A DNA stretch of 64,000 nt, taken from the NCBI RefSeq assembly GCF_003344965.1, contig NZ_CP031194.1:7068001-7132000 (forward strand), given 5' to 3'. The translations under genes were made by a program, and so were the position numbers. The first letter of the stretch is position 1, and each line of letters starts with the position of its first letter. The notes beneath the pieces are model-generated. The model did not search any database. It had not been told where the DNA came from and worked only from the letters and a program-made list of their open reading frames with translations. Source of the DNA: Streptomyces paludis. Lineage in GTDB: Bacteria; Actinomycetota; Actinomycetes; Streptomycetales; Streptomycetaceae. This document shows, piece after piece, positions 50,754 to 60,707 of this stretch.

Positions 50754-50786
50754 TCGGTTGCATCGGTTGCATCGGTTGCATCGGTT
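50754..50786. repeat. 9-base tandem repeat upstream of pgm
   Basis: TCGGTTGCA occurs three times in perfect tandem (50754-50780), followed by a partial unit to 50786. It lies 36-68 bases before the pgm start, within its probable promoter or leader, where copy number could affect expression. If translated it would give Met-Gln-Pro repeats. Confidence 0.9.
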
Positions 50787-50859
50787 TGCCGGTATCGCTT
50801 CGTGTGTTCATCTTCGCGCGGGCGCGCGCGTGGCCGGCGCTCGCCCCGCCGCGGGTGCC

Positions 50860-51900
50860 TCAGTCCGGCGCGACCGTCGAGTCACGCACCATCAGCTCCG
50901 GGGCGAAGCGCCGGGACCGGGCCGGGCGGCCCTCGATCTGTCCCACCAGCGCCGCCGCCGCCCGCTCGCCCATGTCCCGCATCGGCGAGCGAACAGAGGT
51001 GAGGGGAATGGGCAGTTGGGCGGAGAGCGGTACGTCGTTGAAGCCGGCCACCGCGATGTCCCGGCCCGGTGTCAGACCGGACGCGCGCAGCGCGCCCATC
51101 ACCCCGATCGCGGCGAAGTCGTTGACGGCGAAGACGGCGGTGGGACGCGGCTCGGCGGCCAGCAGCCGGTGCGCGGCCCGCTCCCCGCCGTGTACGTCGA
51201 AGGGCGCGTTGACGATCAGCTCGGGGGGCACCGGTATGCCCGCCCTGGCGAACGCGTCGGTGAAGCCCTTGGTCCGCTCGACCCCGGTGGAGGCGTACGC
51301 CTCGCCCGCCACGACCCCCACCCGGCGGTGCCCGAGGGCCAGCAGATGCTCCGCGACCAGCCGCCCGCCGACGAGATCGTCGCAGGTGAAGGAGGGGACA
51401 CCACGCAGTCGCCGGGACACCAGCACCACCGGTACACCGCGTGCCACCAGCTCCGGTGCCAGGGTGGTGTCACCGCGCGCGTCGCCGAGGAGGAGACCGT
51501 CGACCCGGAGCGCGAGCAGCCGCTCCACCTTGGCGCGCTGGACGGCCGGGTCGTCGCCCGTGTTGGCGACCACGGCCTGGTAGCCGGCCGCCGCCGCGCC
51601 GGCCTCGATGCCCTCGTAGACCGTGGCCAGCACGATGTCGGTGAGCCGGGGGACCAGCACCCCCAGCAGCCGGGAGCGGCCGGTGCGCAGGCTGGAGGCG
51701 GCCGGGTTCACCACATAGCCGAGGCGCCGGGCGGACTCCCGTACCCGGTCGGCGGTGGCGGCCCCCACCCCGGCGCCGTCGCGCAGCGCCCGGGAGGCGG
51801 TGGACTGGTGGACACCCGCGTCGGCCGCCACATCGGCCAGGGTCACACCGCTCTCCGCGGGGTCGCGCGGCTCGCGGGTGTCTGCGGGCTGTCGTCTCAC
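50860..51900 (-). CDS. LacI-family transcriptional regulator
   Basis: A 346-residue LacI protein. The helix-turn-helix is VTLADVAADAGVHQSTASRALRDGAGV, the hinge region RRLGYVVNPAASSLRTGRS follows, and the effector domain ends with DIAVAGFNDVPLSAQLPIPLTSVR. The GTG at 51900 follows AACGAGGAG. It diverges from the asparaginase gene, with CGCAATCG repeats between, and probably controls the asparaginase-deacetylase-MFS-SDR run (52.05-57.4 kb). Confidence 0.9.
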   Translation of the reverse strand: MRRQPADTREPRDPAESGVTLADVAADAGVHQSTASRALRDGAGVGAATADRVRESARRLGYVVNPAASSLRTGRSRLLGVLVPRLTDIVLATVYEGIEAGAAAAGYQAVVANTGDDPAVQRAKVERLLALRVDGLLLGDARGDTTLAPELVARGVPVVLVSRRLRGVPSFTCDDLVGGRLVAEHLLALGHRRVGVVAGEAYASTGVERTKGFTDAFARAGIPVPPELIVNAPFDVHGGERAAHRLLAAEPRPTAVFAVNDFAAIGVMGALRASGLTPGRDIAVAGFNDVPLSAQLPIPLTSVRSPMRDMGERAAAALVGQIEGRPARSRRFAPELMVRDSTVAPD

Positions 51901-52012
51901 GGGCGCCTCTCCTCGTTCCCGCCGGCGTTTCCGCCGACGAATTTCCGGAACCATCATCTTCCATGAAGATCCGATTACGGGGGTTGCCCTCCGGGGTGGG
52001 TATGGAGCACAG

Positions 52013-52039
52013 TTGCGCAATCGTTCTCGCAATCGATTG
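52013..52039. promoter_or_regulatory. LacI-type operator region before the asparaginase gene
   Basis: CGCAATCG occurs at 52016-52023 and 52028-52035, twelve bases apart, and the palindromes TTGCGCAA (52013-52020) and CAATCGATTG (52030-52039) overlap them. The central CpG in CAATCGATTG fits LacI-family operators. The ribosome site of the asparaginase begins two bases later, so binding would block it directly. Confidence 0.55.
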
Positions 52040-52050
52040 TGGAGCCTCGC

Positions 52051-53061
52051 ATGCAGCTGCGTCTCATCGGTACGGGTGGCACCATCGCCAGCCGCTCCAC
52101 ACCCGCCGGCCGGGTCGCCTCCGTCGGTGTGAAGGAGCTGCTGGAGACGGCCCGGACCCTCCAGGTGCCGGAGTCCGCGCAGATCACCTGCGACGAGATC
52201 GGTCTGCGCGCCAGCTTCGCGCTCGGTCTGCCCGACCTCGCCCGGCTGGCCGGCGCGGTGGGCGACAGCCTGGCCGACGGCGCCGACGCGGTGGTCGTCA
52301 CACACGGCACGGACTCCATGGAGGAGACCGCCTTCGCGCTCGCCCTCGTCCACGCGGACGACCGGCCCATCGTGCTGACCGGCGCGCAGCGGCCCTCCGA
52401 CGACCCGGCCGCCGACGGGCCGCGCAATCTCGCCACCGCCCTGACCTGGGCCGTTCACCCCGCCGCCCGGAACCACGGGGTCAGCGCGGTCTTCGACGGG
52501 GCCGTCTGGCCGGCCATCGGGCTGCGCAAGACCGACACCCTCGCGCCTGCCGCGTTCGGCGCGCCGGGCCGCGGCCCGCTCGCCCGGGTGGACGACGGCC
52601 GGATCCGGCTGATCGGCCGCCCCCCGCGCCCCGCCGCGCTGATCACGGCCGACGACCTGGCCCGGCTGCCCCGGGTCGATGTTGTCCCGCTCTACATCGG
52701 CTGTGACACCGCCCTGCTGGACGCGGCCGTGGCCGCCGGGGCGCAGGGCATCGTGCTCTGCGCCTTCGGCGCGGGGAACGCCCCGCCCGAGGTGACCGAG
52801 GCCGTCGGCCGGCTGGTCGCGGACGGCGTCGCGGTCGCCGTCGCCAGCCGGGTCCCGGCCGGGGCCACCTCCGCCGCGTACGGTGCCGGCGGCGGTGCCG
52901 ATCTGCTCCGCGCGGGCGCGGTCTTCGCGGCCGACCTCTCGCCGTGGCAGCTGCGGCTGCTCCTCGCCGCCGCGCTGCACCGCTCGACGGGCCGGGGCCC
53001 GGCGGGGGCCGCCGAGGTGATCCGCGCCTGGCTGGCCGGAGCCGGACACCAGCCGAACTGA
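52051..53061 (+). CDS. asparaginase (type II-like)
   Basis: A 336-residue amidohydrolase. The first catalytic threonine is in GTGGTIAS (about residue 11) and the second in [11 protein letters not shown] (Thr87, Asp88), with the lysine of the triad probably in LRKTDT. It hydrolyses L-asparagine, or a related amide, to the acid and ammonia. No signal peptide is visible, so it is probably cytosolic. GGAG precedes the ATG. Its place before an imidase-like protein suggests the natural substrate could be a half-amide rather than asparagine. Confidence 0.9.
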   Translation: MQLRLIGTGGTIASRSTPAGRVASVGVKELLETARTLQVPESAQITCDEIGLRASFALGLPDLARLAGAVGDSLADGADAVVVTHGTDSMEETAFALALVHADDRPIVLTGAQRPSDDPAADGPRNLATALTWAVHPAARNHGVSAVFDGAVWPAIGLRKTDTLAPAAFGAPGRGPLARVDDGRIRLIGRPPRPAALITADDLARLPRVDVVPLYIGCDTALLDAAVAAGAQGIVLCAFGAGNAPPEVTEAVGRLVADGVAVAVASRVPAGATSAAYGAGGGADLLRAGAVFAADLSPWQLRLLLAAALHRSTGRGPAGAAEVIRAWLAGAGHQPN

Positions 53062-53152
53062 CCACACACCACCCCCCCCCTGGAAACACCACCCGGAACA
53101 CACCGACAGACCGACAGACGAGCAACACACTCACACTGACAGGAGAAGTGTC

Positions 53153-54031
53153 ATGCCGAAAGAGATCCTCGTGGCGTACGGAGTCGACGTCGACGCGGTC
53201 GGCGGCTGGCTGGGTTCGTACGGGGGAGAGGACTCGCCCTGCGACATCTCCCGCGGCCTGTTCGCGGGCGAGGTGGGCGTCCCCCGCATGCTGGAGCTGT
53301 TCCGCCGCCGCGGACTGCCCAGCACCTGGTTCTGGCCGGGTCACTCGATCGAGACCTTCCCGGCCGAGTTCGAGGCGTGTACGGCCGCCGGCCACGAGAT
53401 CGGGGTGCACGGCTACAGCCACGAGAACCCGATCGCGATGAGCCGGACCCAGGAGTCCGACATCCTCGACCACTGCATCGACCTCATCTCCACCCGCACC
53501 GGCCGCCGTCCCACCGGCTATGTCGCGCCCTGGTGGGAGTTCTCCGGTGTCACCAACGAACTCCTGCTGGAACGCGGCATCACCTACGACCACTCCCTGA
53601 TGCACCGGGACTTCGAGCCCTACTACGTCCGGGTCGGCGACAGCTGGACGAAGATCGACTACGACCGGCCCGCCCGGGAGTGGATGAAGCCGCTGGAGCG
53701 CGGCGAGGAGACCGATCTGGTGGAGATCCCGGCCAGCTGGTACCTCGACGACCTGCCCCCGATGATGTTCATCAAGGCCAGCCCCAACAGCCACGGCTTT
53801 GTCAGCCCCCGCCACCTCGAAGAGATGTGGCGCGACCAGTTCGACTGGGTCTACCGCGAGCACGACTACGCGGTTTTCACCATGACCGTCCACCCCGATG
53901 TGTCGGGCCGGCCGCAGAACCTGCTGATGCACGAGCGGCTGATCGACCACATCAGCGCACACCCCGGGGTCCGCTGGGTCACCTTCGACGAGATCGCCAC
54001 TGATTTCGTCGCCCGCCGCCCCCGCGCCTGA
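53153..54031 (+). CDS. polysaccharide deacetylase-fold protein, HpPgdA/cyclic-imidase-like
   Basis: A 292-residue NodB-fold protein. The start [23 protein letters not shown] and then [22 protein letters not shown] strongly recall Helicobacter HpPgdA and related enzymes. The metal site is Asp in YGVDVDA with the histidines in [10 protein letters not shown]. There is no signal peptide, which argues against a peptidoglycan substrate; relatives hydrolyse cyclic imides. Located between an asparaginase and a transporter, it may open an imported cyclic imide or amide. A 9-base poly-C run (53072-53080) precedes it. Confidence 0.8.
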   Translation: MPKEILVAYGVDVDAVGGWLGSYGGEDSPCDISRGLFAGEVGVPRMLELFRRRGLPSTWFWPGHSIETFPAEFEACTAAGHEIGVHGYSHENPIAMSRTQESDILDHCIDLISTRTGRRPTGYVAPWWEFSGVTNELLLERGITYDHSLMHRDFEPYYVRVGDSWTKIDYDRPAREWMKPLERGEETDLVEIPASWYLDDLPPMMFIKASPNSHGFVSPRHLEEMWRDQFDWVYREHDYAVFTMTVHPDVSGRPQNLLMHERLIDHISAHPGVRWVTFDEIATDFVARRPRA

Positions 54032-54253
54032 CCTCTCGACGCGCCCCCCGCGCCCGGCCCCGCGGACCCACCCCGCCACCGGCCGCGCCTGTACGTACCC
54101 CTTTCTCCGCCGGTCTCCGGCGTACGGCCACATCCCCGGGCCGGCGCCGGAGGACCCGCGTCCCGCTCGGCCCTCCCGCTCCACCCCGGCGGTCACACCG
54201 CCCCCGCGCCGCAGTCGCGCCCCCGTCCCCACTCCTCCTCGCCGGAGATCGCC

Positions 54254-55642
54254 ATGTCCTCTTCCACCACACCGCCCACCACCACCACACCGTCCAACAC
54301 ACCGACGGCCGTCATAGCCGACGGTGTGGGCGAGCAGCGTCCCGATCCGGCGCTCCCGTCCCGCAAGCTGGTCGTCCGCGCCTCGGTGATCTGCTTCCTG
54401 GCCTGGGTCTTCAGCGTCTACGACTTCACCCTCTTCGGCACCCTGCTGCCCAAGATCTCCGAGGACTTCGGCTGGTCCAACGCCACCGCGGCCAATGTCG
54501 TCACCGGGGTCACGGCCGGCACCTTCGTGGTCTCGCTCTGCGTCGGCCCGATCCTCGACCGCTTCGGCCGCCGCCCGGCCCTCATGATCACCTCGGCCGG
54601 CGCCGCCTTCACCTCCGCCGCCACCGCCCTGGTCATGGGCCCGGTCTCGATGGTCGCCGTACGCGCCTTCTCCGGCTTCGGCTACTCGGAAGAGGTCGTC
54701 AACACCGTCTATCTCAAGGAGATCTACGGCAAACACCCCCGGCGCGGGCTGTACTTCAGCTTCGTCCAGAGCGGCTGGCCGGTCGGCGCGCTCGTCGGCG
54801 CCGGTGTGACCGCCCTGACCCTGCCGACCTTCGGCTGGCGCGGCAGCTTCGTCATCGCCGCCGTCCCCGCCCTGGTCATCGCCGTACTGATGCGGACCCT
54901 GCCCGAGTCCCCGGTCTTCCTCGGGCTCAAGAAGGCCCGCGCCCTGCGCGCCGAGGGCCGTACGGCCGAGGCCGTCGCCGTGGAGCGGTCGGCCGGGATC
55001 GAGAGCGACGCCCGCAAGCCCGGGCTGCGCGAGGTCTTCGCCCCCGCGCTGCGCCGTCACACGCTCTGTCTCTCGGCGGCCTGGCTGCTCAACTGGATGG
55101 GCATCCAGATCTTCTCGGTGCTGGGCACCACGGTGCTCGTCGAGGCCAAGGGCGTCTCCTTCAGCAGCGCGCTGCTCGTCCTCGTCCTCGCCAACCTGGC
55201 CGGCTTCTTCGGCTATGTCTTCCACGGCTGGCTCGGCGACCGCGTCGGCCGCCGTACCACCATCATCATCGGCTGGACCTGCGGCGGCGCGGCGATGACC
55301 GCGATGCTCTTCGGGCCCACCACCACCGGCGCGGTGATCGCCCTGTACGCGCTCGGGCTGTTCTTCCTGACCGGTCCCTACTCGGCGATGCTCTTCTACA
55401 TGAGCGAGTCGTTCCCGGAGCAGGTGCGCGGGCTCGGCGCCAACGTCGCCCACACCATGGGGCCGATCGGGGCCATCGTCGGCTCGGCGCTGCTCGGCGC
55501 GCTGCTCGGGGCGGGGGTCTCGATGACCATGGCGGCGTTCGTCGCCGGAGCCGTCGGCATCTTCGGCTCCGGACTGGTGATGCTCGGCGCGCGCCGCGAC
55601 GAGCGCGCCACCGCGCCGGACGCGCTGCCCACGGCCGCCTGA
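54254..55642 (+). CDS. MFS transporter
   Basis: A 462-residue transporter with 12 hydrophobic segments. A Ser/Thr-rich tail precedes [21 protein letters not shown] in helix 1; [13 protein letters not shown] and later [13 protein letters not shown] are the paired MFS motifs, and [20 protein letters not shown] lies in helix 4. The pattern resembles carboxylate/aromatic-acid symporters. It lies in one direction with asparaginase, the imidase-like gene and two SDRs, so it probably imports their substrate. The 222 bases before it are C-rich with no feature I recognise. Confidence 0.87.
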   Translation: MSSSTTPPTTTTPSNTPTAVIADGVGEQRPDPALPSRKLVVRASVICFLAWVFSVYDFTLFGTLLPKISEDFGWSNATAANVVTGVTAGTFVVSLCVGPILDRFGRRPALMITSAGAAFTSAATALVMGPVSMVAVRAFSGFGYSEEVVNTVYLKEIYGKHPRRGLYFSFVQSGWPVGALVGAGVTALTLPTFGWRGSFVIAAVPALVIAVLMRTLPESPVFLGLKKARALRAEGRTAEAVAVERSAGIESDARKPGLREVFAPALRRHTLCLSAAWLLNWMGIQIFSVLGTTVLVEAKGVSFSSALLVLVLANLAGFFGYVFHGWLGDRVGRRTTIIIGWTCGGAAMTAMLFGPTTTGAVIALYALGLFFLTGPYSAMLFYMSESFPEQVRGLGANVAHTMGPIGAIVGSALLGALLGAGVSMTMAAFVAGAVGIFGSGLVMLGARRDERATAPDALPTAA

Positions 55643-55749
55643 CCACACGCACCGTCCACACGCACCGTCCACACCGATACGCACGCGGCACTCACACCGC
55701 AGCACGCACACCGCACATCCCGTACGGAGAACACGGAGACCCGCACACC

Positions 55750-56523
55750 ATGACCGGACAACCACAACGCGGCGCGGCCGTCATCACCGGAGGCGCCAGC
55801 GGTATCGGCCGGGCGACGGCCGTCGCCTTCGCCGAGGCGGGCATCGACACGGTGATCGGCTACCACACCGCCGATCCCCACGATCCGCGCGAGACCGTGG
55901 ACGCCGTCCTCGCGGCCGGCGGCCGATGTCTCGCCGTCGAGGCGGACGTCGCCGGCCACGAGGGCCCGGAAGGGCTCGCCCAGGCCGCCGTCGACACGTA
56001 CGGCCGGCTCGACATCGCCGTCGCGGCGGCCGGCATCCTGCGCCGGGCGCCGCTGGCCGAACTCTCCGACGGCGCCTGGGACGACATGCTCGGTGTCGAC
56101 CTCACCGGAGTGATGCGCACCTTCCGCTCCGCCGTCGCGCGGATGACGGGCCCCGGCGCGCTGCTCGCCGTCTCCTCCATCGCGGGCGGGGTCTACGGCT
56201 GGGGCGAACACGCCCACTACGCGGCGGCCAAGGCGGGTGTGCTGGGCCTGGTCCGGTCGCTCGCGGTGGAACTGGCGCCGCGCGGGATCCGGGCCAACTC
56301 CGTCATCCCCGGCCTGATCGAGACCCCGCAGTCGCTGGACGCGCGCAACTCCCTCGGCCCGGAGGGGCTGCGCGCGGCCGGTGCCGGGATTCCGGCCGGC
56401 CGGGTCGGACGCCCGGAGGAGGTCGCCGCCGCGATCCGCTTCCTCTGCGCGCCGGACGCCTCGTACATCACCGGGCAGCAGCTCGTGGTGGACGGCGGGC
56501 TGACGGTCCGTTTCCCGGACTGA
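55750..56523 (+). CDS. SDR-family oxidoreductase
   Basis: A 257-residue classical short-chain dehydrogenase. [12 protein letters not shown] binds the cofactor, AAAAGILRR replaces the usual NNAG, and VSSIAGG with YAAAK forms the active site; the C-terminus is [11 protein letters not shown]. First of two adjacent SDR genes after the MFS transporter. The lost NNAG asparagines are unusual. Substrate unknown, presumably an alcohol or ketone made by the same pathway. Confidence 0.88.
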   Translation: MTGQPQRGAAVITGGASGIGRATAVAFAEAGIDTVIGYHTADPHDPRETVDAVLAAGGRCLAVEADVAGHEGPEGLAQAAVDTYGRLDIAVAAAGILRRAPLAELSDGAWDDMLGVDLTGVMRTFRSAVARMTGPGALLAVSSIAGGVYGWGEHAHYAAAKAGVLGLVRSLAVELAPRGIRANSVIPGLIETPQSLDARNSLGPEGLRAAGAGIPAGRVGRPEEVAAAIRFLCAPDASYITGQQLVVDGGLTVRFPD

Positions 56524-56597
56524 GGCACCGAGCCCCGGCCCACACCCCCCTTCCCACGTCCCCCCTTCCCACGCCACGCACAGCGAGCGGAGCAGAC

Positions 56598-57359
56598 ATG
56601 AGCAGCACCGATGACCGCGCGGCCCGGCCGCGTACCGTCCTGATCACCGGCGCGGCCAGCGGCATCGGCGCGGCCGTCGCCGAGGCGTTCGCCCGTGAGG
56701 GCGCCCGGCTGGCGCTCGCCGACCGCGACGCGGAGCGGCTGGCCGCCCTGCGCGACCGGCTCACCGGCGCCGCCGCCGTCACCACCCACACCGTCGACGT
56801 GGCGGACGCCGGCCAGGTCGCGGCGGCCGTCGAGGAGGTGGTGCGGTGGCACGGCGGGGTGGACGTCCTGGTCAACTCGGCGGGCATCCTCACGGAGGTG
56901 CCGCTCGTCGAGATGGACCCGACGGTCTGGGACGAGACCATCGCGGTCGATCTGCGCGGTGTCTTCCTCAGCTGCCGCTACGCCCTGCCGCACATGATCG
57001 AGGGCGGCGGCGGACGGATCATCAACATCGCGTCCCAGCTCGGCCAGAAGGGCGGCGAGGGACTCACCCACTACTCCGCCGCGAAGGCCGGTGTCATCGG
57101 CTTCACCAAGGCGCTCGCCCGGGAGGCCGCCCCGCACCACGTCCTGGTCAACGCCATCGCCCCGGGCCCGGTGGAGACCCCGCTCGTGGACGGGCTCAGC
57201 GCCGACTGGAAACGCGCCAAACAGGCGGAGCTGCCGCTCGGCCGGTTCGGCAGACCGGAGGAGATCGCGCCCACCGTGCTGCTGCTCGCCTCCGACCCGG
57301 GCGGCAATCTGTACGTCGGACAGACACTCGGCCCCAACAGCGGCGATGTGATGCTCTGA
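56598..57359 (+). CDS. SDR-family oxidoreductase
   Basis: A 253-residue SDR. TGAASGIGAAVA, LVNSAGILTE and the active site NIASQLGQKGGEG with YSAAK are visible; it ends in YVGQTLGPNSGDVML, a C-terminus seen in 3-oxoacyl-ACP reductase-like enzymes of carbohydrate or carboxylate pathways. It starts 75 bases after the first SDR stop, on the same strand. The two SDRs share low-level similarity and may act on successive intermediates. Confidence 0.88.
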   Translation: MSSTDDRAARPRTVLITGAASGIGAAVAEAFAREGARLALADRDAERLAALRDRLTGAAAVTTHTVDVADAGQVAAAVEEVVRWHGGVDVLVNSAGILTEVPLVEMDPTVWDETIAVDLRGVFLSCRYALPHMIEGGGGRIINIASQLGQKGGEGLTHYSAAKAGVIGFTKALAREAAPHHVLVNAIAPGPVETPLVDGLSADWKRAKQAELPLGRFGRPEEIAPTVLLLASDPGGNLYVGQTLGPNSGDVML

Positions 57360-57410
57360 GCGGCGGTCCCGGGTTCCGAGGAGGCGGACGGTCAGGGGAG
57401 GAGGACGATC

Positions 57411-57959
57411 ATGTGCGGTGCGTGCGGACGGCCCGTGACCGGCTGGACCGAGCGCGCGGCCCCGCTCGGGCCGGGCGGCGCGCACGCCCGGCACCGGGCC
57501 GTACGGCGGCTGCTCGCGCCGACCCGGACCACGGCGCGGCCCTGGCCCGGCGGCGGCTGGCAGTTCGCCGACCGGGCGGGCCGCTACCGCCACTGCCCGG
57601 ATCTCGTCGCGCTCTGGACGGCGGTACGGTCGGCCGCCGGCCCGGTCGTCGTCCCCGATCCAGCCGACCGCACCCGCCGCTGGAGCCTGCCGGATCCCCC
57701 CGCCCCCGATCCGCACGCCCTGGTCGTCTGGACGGCGGCGGTGCTTTACGCCGGGCCCGCACCGGCGTGGCTGACCGTACGGGCGGTGGGCCTGCGGCTG
57801 ACGGTGGCTCAGGGTGAGCCGGGTGAGATGGCGCCAGGCGCTCCGGTCGTCACCGTGGCCGGATGCGCGGACGGGGGCATCGGCGTGGAGGCTCCCGCCG
57901 GTGCCCGCGCGCTGGCCGAGCGGCTCGCGGACCTCATGGCCCCTCCGGATCTCCGCTGA
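57411..57959 (+). CDS. hypothetical protein with N-terminal CxxC
   Basis: A 182-residue protein not assigned to a family. MCGACGRPVTGWTER at the very N-terminus contains a CxxC that could be half of a zinc ribbon; there is no second pair near it. Later segments ALWTAVRSAAGPVVVPDP and VWTAAVLYAGPAPAWLTVRAVGLRLTV suggest a compact alpha/beta domain. It lies between the second SDR and a LacI gene. Gene-like composition and a start preceded by GAGGAGGAC support it as real. Confidence 0.6.
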   Translation: MCGACGRPVTGWTERAAPLGPGGAHARHRAVRRLLAPTRTTARPWPGGGWQFADRAGRYRHCPDLVALWTAVRSAAGPVVVPDPADRTRRWSLPDPPAPDPHALVVWTAAVLYAGPAPAWLTVRAVGLRLTVAQGEPGEMAPGAPVVTVAGCADGGIGVEAPAGARALAERLADLMAPPDLR

Positions 57960-58116
57960 CCGCACGCCCACCGCCGGCCAAAGGCGCAGGTGGCCGCTGT
58001 GGCGTGCCGGGTGCCGTGACGGGAAGGGCCGTGCCGGGAGGGGCATTAGGATGTCCCCTCACGCCTTCGGCACGCCCACCGGCGTCGCGTACCCGTCAAG
58101 CAGCGAAGGGGCGAGG

Positions 58117-59187
58117 ATGGCCACCATCAGGGACGTCGCCCAGCGGGCCGGGGTCGCGCCCAGCACGGTCAGCTATGTCTTCAACGGCTCGCGCTCCATC
58201 TCCGAGGAGACGCGCCGGCGCGTCCAGGAGGCCGTGGACGCGCTCGGCTACCACCCGCGCGCCAGCGCCCGCACCCTGCGCAGCAGCCGTACGCAGGTCC
58301 TCGCGCTCGCGCTGCCGCGCGCGGCCGGGGTGCGGCACTCGGTGGACGGCCGGTTCGCCATCGAGGTCAGCGACGCGGCCAACGTCCTCGGCTTCGACCT
58401 GCTCCTCACCACCTCCCAGGACAAGGCCGGGGGACTGCGGCGGGTGGCGCGCAGCGGGCTCGCCGACGCGGCGGTCCTGATGGCGGTCGACATGGAGGAC
58501 GCCCGGATCGACGTCGTACGCGAACTGGTCTTCCCCGCCGCGCTCATCGGACGGCCCGCCGACGAGGACGCCCTGCCGTGGACCGACCTCGACTGGGAGG
58601 CGGCGGCGGCCCTCGCGGTCCATGAGCTGGCCGCCGCCGGGCACCGCGAGATGGTCTATCTGGCGCCGTCCGAGACCGAGGTGCGCGGCCGGCGCAGTTA
58701 CGCGCTGCGCGGGATCGACGGCGCGCGCCGGGGCGGCCGTACCACCGGCGCCACCGTCAAGGTGGTCCACTCGGTCAACGACCCCGCCCGGCAGGCCCAC
58801 CGGCTCCACGCGCTTCTCGGGGACGGCGGCCCGCCCGGGCGTACACCGCCCACCGCCCTCGTCGTCCAGCACCCCTCCGCGCACCACCACATCCTGGCGT
58901 CGGTGACGGCGGCCGGGCTGCGGGTGCCGGAGGATCTCACGGTCGTGGTCATCGGTACGCTCCCGGGCGATCCGTCGAGCCGCCGGCTGCCCCGGATCGA
59001 GCTGCCCGTGGAGACCCTGGCCACCGAGGTCACCCGGCTCGCCGTCGCCGCCGCCGAGGCGCTGCGCGAGGACACCGCGCGGGGTGCGGCGCCCGGTGAG
59101 CGGCTTCTCGCCGAGTCGGTGGGGCATCTGCTGATCGCGCCGGCCCTGCTGCCGGGCACGGCACCCCTCACCGCGCCCGCGCGCTGA
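58117..59187 (+). CDS. LacI-family regulator of the downstream sugar transporter
   Basis: A 356-residue LacI protein. MATIRDVAQRAGVAPSTVSYVFNGSRSIS is the helix-turn-helix, YHPRASARTLRSSRT the hinge, and the effector domain contains HELAAAGHREMVYLAPS and VIGTLPGDPSSRRLP. The ATG at 58117 is chosen to give the usual LacI start; an ATG at 58051 with GGAGGGG upstream would add 22 residues. It is followed by a solute-binding protein gene with a perfect LacI-type palindrome in front, so it very likely controls the ABC transporter-xylosidase operon. Confidence 0.9.
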   Translation: MATIRDVAQRAGVAPSTVSYVFNGSRSISEETRRRVQEAVDALGYHPRASARTLRSSRTQVLALALPRAAGVRHSVDGRFAIEVSDAANVLGFDLLLTTSQDKAGGLRRVARSGLADAAVLMAVDMEDARIDVVRELVFPAALIGRPADEDALPWTDLDWEAAAALAVHELAAAGHREMVYLAPSETEVRGRRSYALRGIDGARRGGRTTGATVKVVHSVNDPARQAHRLHALLGDGGPPGRTPPTALVVQHPSAHHHILASVTAAGLRVPEDLTVVVIGTLPGDPSSRRLPRIELPVETLATEVTRLAVAAAEALREDTARGAAPGERLLAESVGHLLIAPALLPGTAPLTAPAR

Positions 59188-59227
59188 CGGACCGTACCCC
59201 GCGCGCGAGCGCCCCGCGCGCTGACGG
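59176..59227. repeat. duplicated 15-base segment at the end of the LacI gene
   Basis: CCCGCGCGCTGACGG, which contains the LacI stop codon (59176-59190), is repeated exactly at 59213-59227. Two looser copies of the GCTGACGG or GCCGACGG unit follow up to about 59285. The region 59188-59360 is a patchwork of these degenerate GC-rich repeats and contains no gene. Confidence 0.8.
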
Positions 59228-59366
59228 GCCCACGTACCGCGCCGACGGGCCCGCGTACGGGCGGATCCGCGTGCTGACGGACCCGGGCGCTCGCGCGGAT
59301 CCGTCCATCCCTGTCCCGCCTCTTGTCGCGCTATGCGCGAGCGCCTAGCATCGCCGCATCGCTCAA

Positions 59367-59380
59367 TCGAATCGATTCGA
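59367..59380. promoter_or_regulatory. perfect LacI-type operator before the sugar ABC transporter
   Basis: TCGAATCGATTCGA is a perfect 14-base palindrome with a central CpG, 86 bases before the solute-binding protein start. It has the form expected of a LacI/GalR operator and lies just after the LacI gene, making it the obvious regulatory switch for the operon. Confidence 0.7.
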
Positions 59381-59466
59381 CACGGGACCACCCCTTCCCG
59401 TTCCCCGCAAGGCGTACCACCTCCGTCTCCATACAGAGCCGTAGACCGAACGGAGAGCCACTCGCC

Positions 59467-60693
59467 ATGCCCGCCCGTCCTCGACCACCCGCACCGGCCC
59501 TGATTCTCACCGCGCTCGTGGCCGCCACGAGCCTCGCCGGCTGTGCCCGGGAGCCCGATCCCGGGACCGTGACCGTGCTGAACTCCGCCACCGACACCCA
59601 TGAGCACGAACAGCAGCAGAAGTTCTTCGACCGGTGCGCGAAGCCGCTCGGGGTACGGGTCCGGCAGACCAGCGTGCCCGCCGCCCAGGTCGCCTCCAAG
59701 GCGCTGCGGATGGCCTCCTCGCACTCGCTGACCGACATCCTGGAACTGGACGGCTCCGAGCTGCCGCAGTTCGCCGACACCGGCGGTCTCGTCCCGCTGC
59801 GGACCGCGGGCGTCGATGTCACCGGCATGTCCGAGGGCGCCGTGAGCATGGGCAGCTTCCGGGGCACCCCGTACGGCATCGCCCGGTCGGTCAACTCGCT
59901 CGCGCTGATCTACAACGCCGACCTGCTGCGCGAGGCCGGTGTCGAACCGCCCACCACCTGGGACGAACTGAGGGCCGCCGCCAAGAAGCTCACCCGCGGG
60001 AAGACCTTCGGCATGGCCTTCAGCGCCACCCCCGACGCGGACGGCGTCTACCAGTTCCTGCCGTTCTTCTGGTCGGCGGGCGGCGACGAGGCCCGGCTCG
60101 ACGACGGCCGGGGCGCGCCCGCCCTCCAGCTCTGGAAGGATCTCGTCGCCGACCGGAGCGCCTCCAGCGCGGTGGTGACCTGGAACCAGCAGGACGTCAA
60201 CGACCAGTTCATCGCCGGCCGCGCCGCGATGATGATCAACGGCCCCTGGCAGGTACCGGTGCTCAGTACGCACAAGGACCTGAAGTGGGAGGTCGCCGCC
60301 GTCCCGGTGCCCGAGGCCGGCCGGCCGCCGGTCCCCCCGATCGGTGGCACGGTCATGACGCTCCCCAGGACCGGTGACACCGCCCGGCAGCGGACCGCCG
60401 CGAAGATCCTCAACTGCCTCAACGAGCAGCGCAACCAGGTCGACTGGGGCGAGTCCGTCTACAACGTGCCCACCCGTACGGCGGCGGCCGCCGCGTACAA
60501 GACGCAGAATCCAAAGCTCGGCGCCTTCGCCGACCAGGTGGCCACCGCCCGCTCCCGTACCGGCCGCGTCGGCGCCCGCTGGCCGGTCGTCTCCGACGCG
60601 CTCGCCGGCGCGTTCCAGTCCGTCCTGACCGGCCGCGCCACCCCCGAAGCGGCCCTGAAGCAGGCCCAGTCACGCGCCACGGCCGGACAGTGA
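59467..60693 (+). CDS. sugar ABC transporter solute-binding lipoprotein
   Basis: A 408-residue extracellular binding protein. The signal peptide is PAPALILTALVAATSLAGC, with the lipobox cysteine at about residue 26, so it is anchored in the membrane. The mature part shows the family-1 fold: IYNADLLREAGVEPPTTWDELRAAAKKL and AGRAAMMINGPWQVP. It should capture an oligosaccharide, by operon context a xyloglucan- or isoprimeverose-like sugar. First gene of an ABC transporter-GH31 operon. Confidence 0.93.
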   Translation: MPARPRPPAPALILTALVAATSLAGCAREPDPGTVTVLNSATDTHEHEQQQKFFDRCAKPLGVRVRQTSVPAAQVASKALRMASSHSLTDILELDGSELPQFADTGGLVPLRTAGVDVTGMSEGAVSMGSFRGTPYGIARSVNSLALIYNADLLREAGVEPPTTWDELRAAAKKLTRGKTFGMAFSATPDADGVYQFLPFFWSAGGDEARLDDGRGAPALQLWKDLVADRSASSAVVTWNQQDVNDQFIAGRAAMMINGPWQVPVLSTHKDLKWEVAAVPVPEAGRPPVPPIGGTVMTLPRTGDTARQRTAAKILNCLNEQRNQVDWGESVYNVPTRTAAAAAYKTQNPKLGAFADQVATARSRTGRVGARWPVVSDALAGAFQSVLTGRATPEAALKQAQSRATAGQ

Positions 60694-60707
60694 GGAGAGC
60701 GACCGCC

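Noticed and set aside
52643..55765. 1040-codon minus-strand open frame
   Set aside because: Antisense to asparaginase, deacetylase-like and MFS genes; Gly/Asp/Val-rich with no domain, typical of antisense frames in high-GC DNA.
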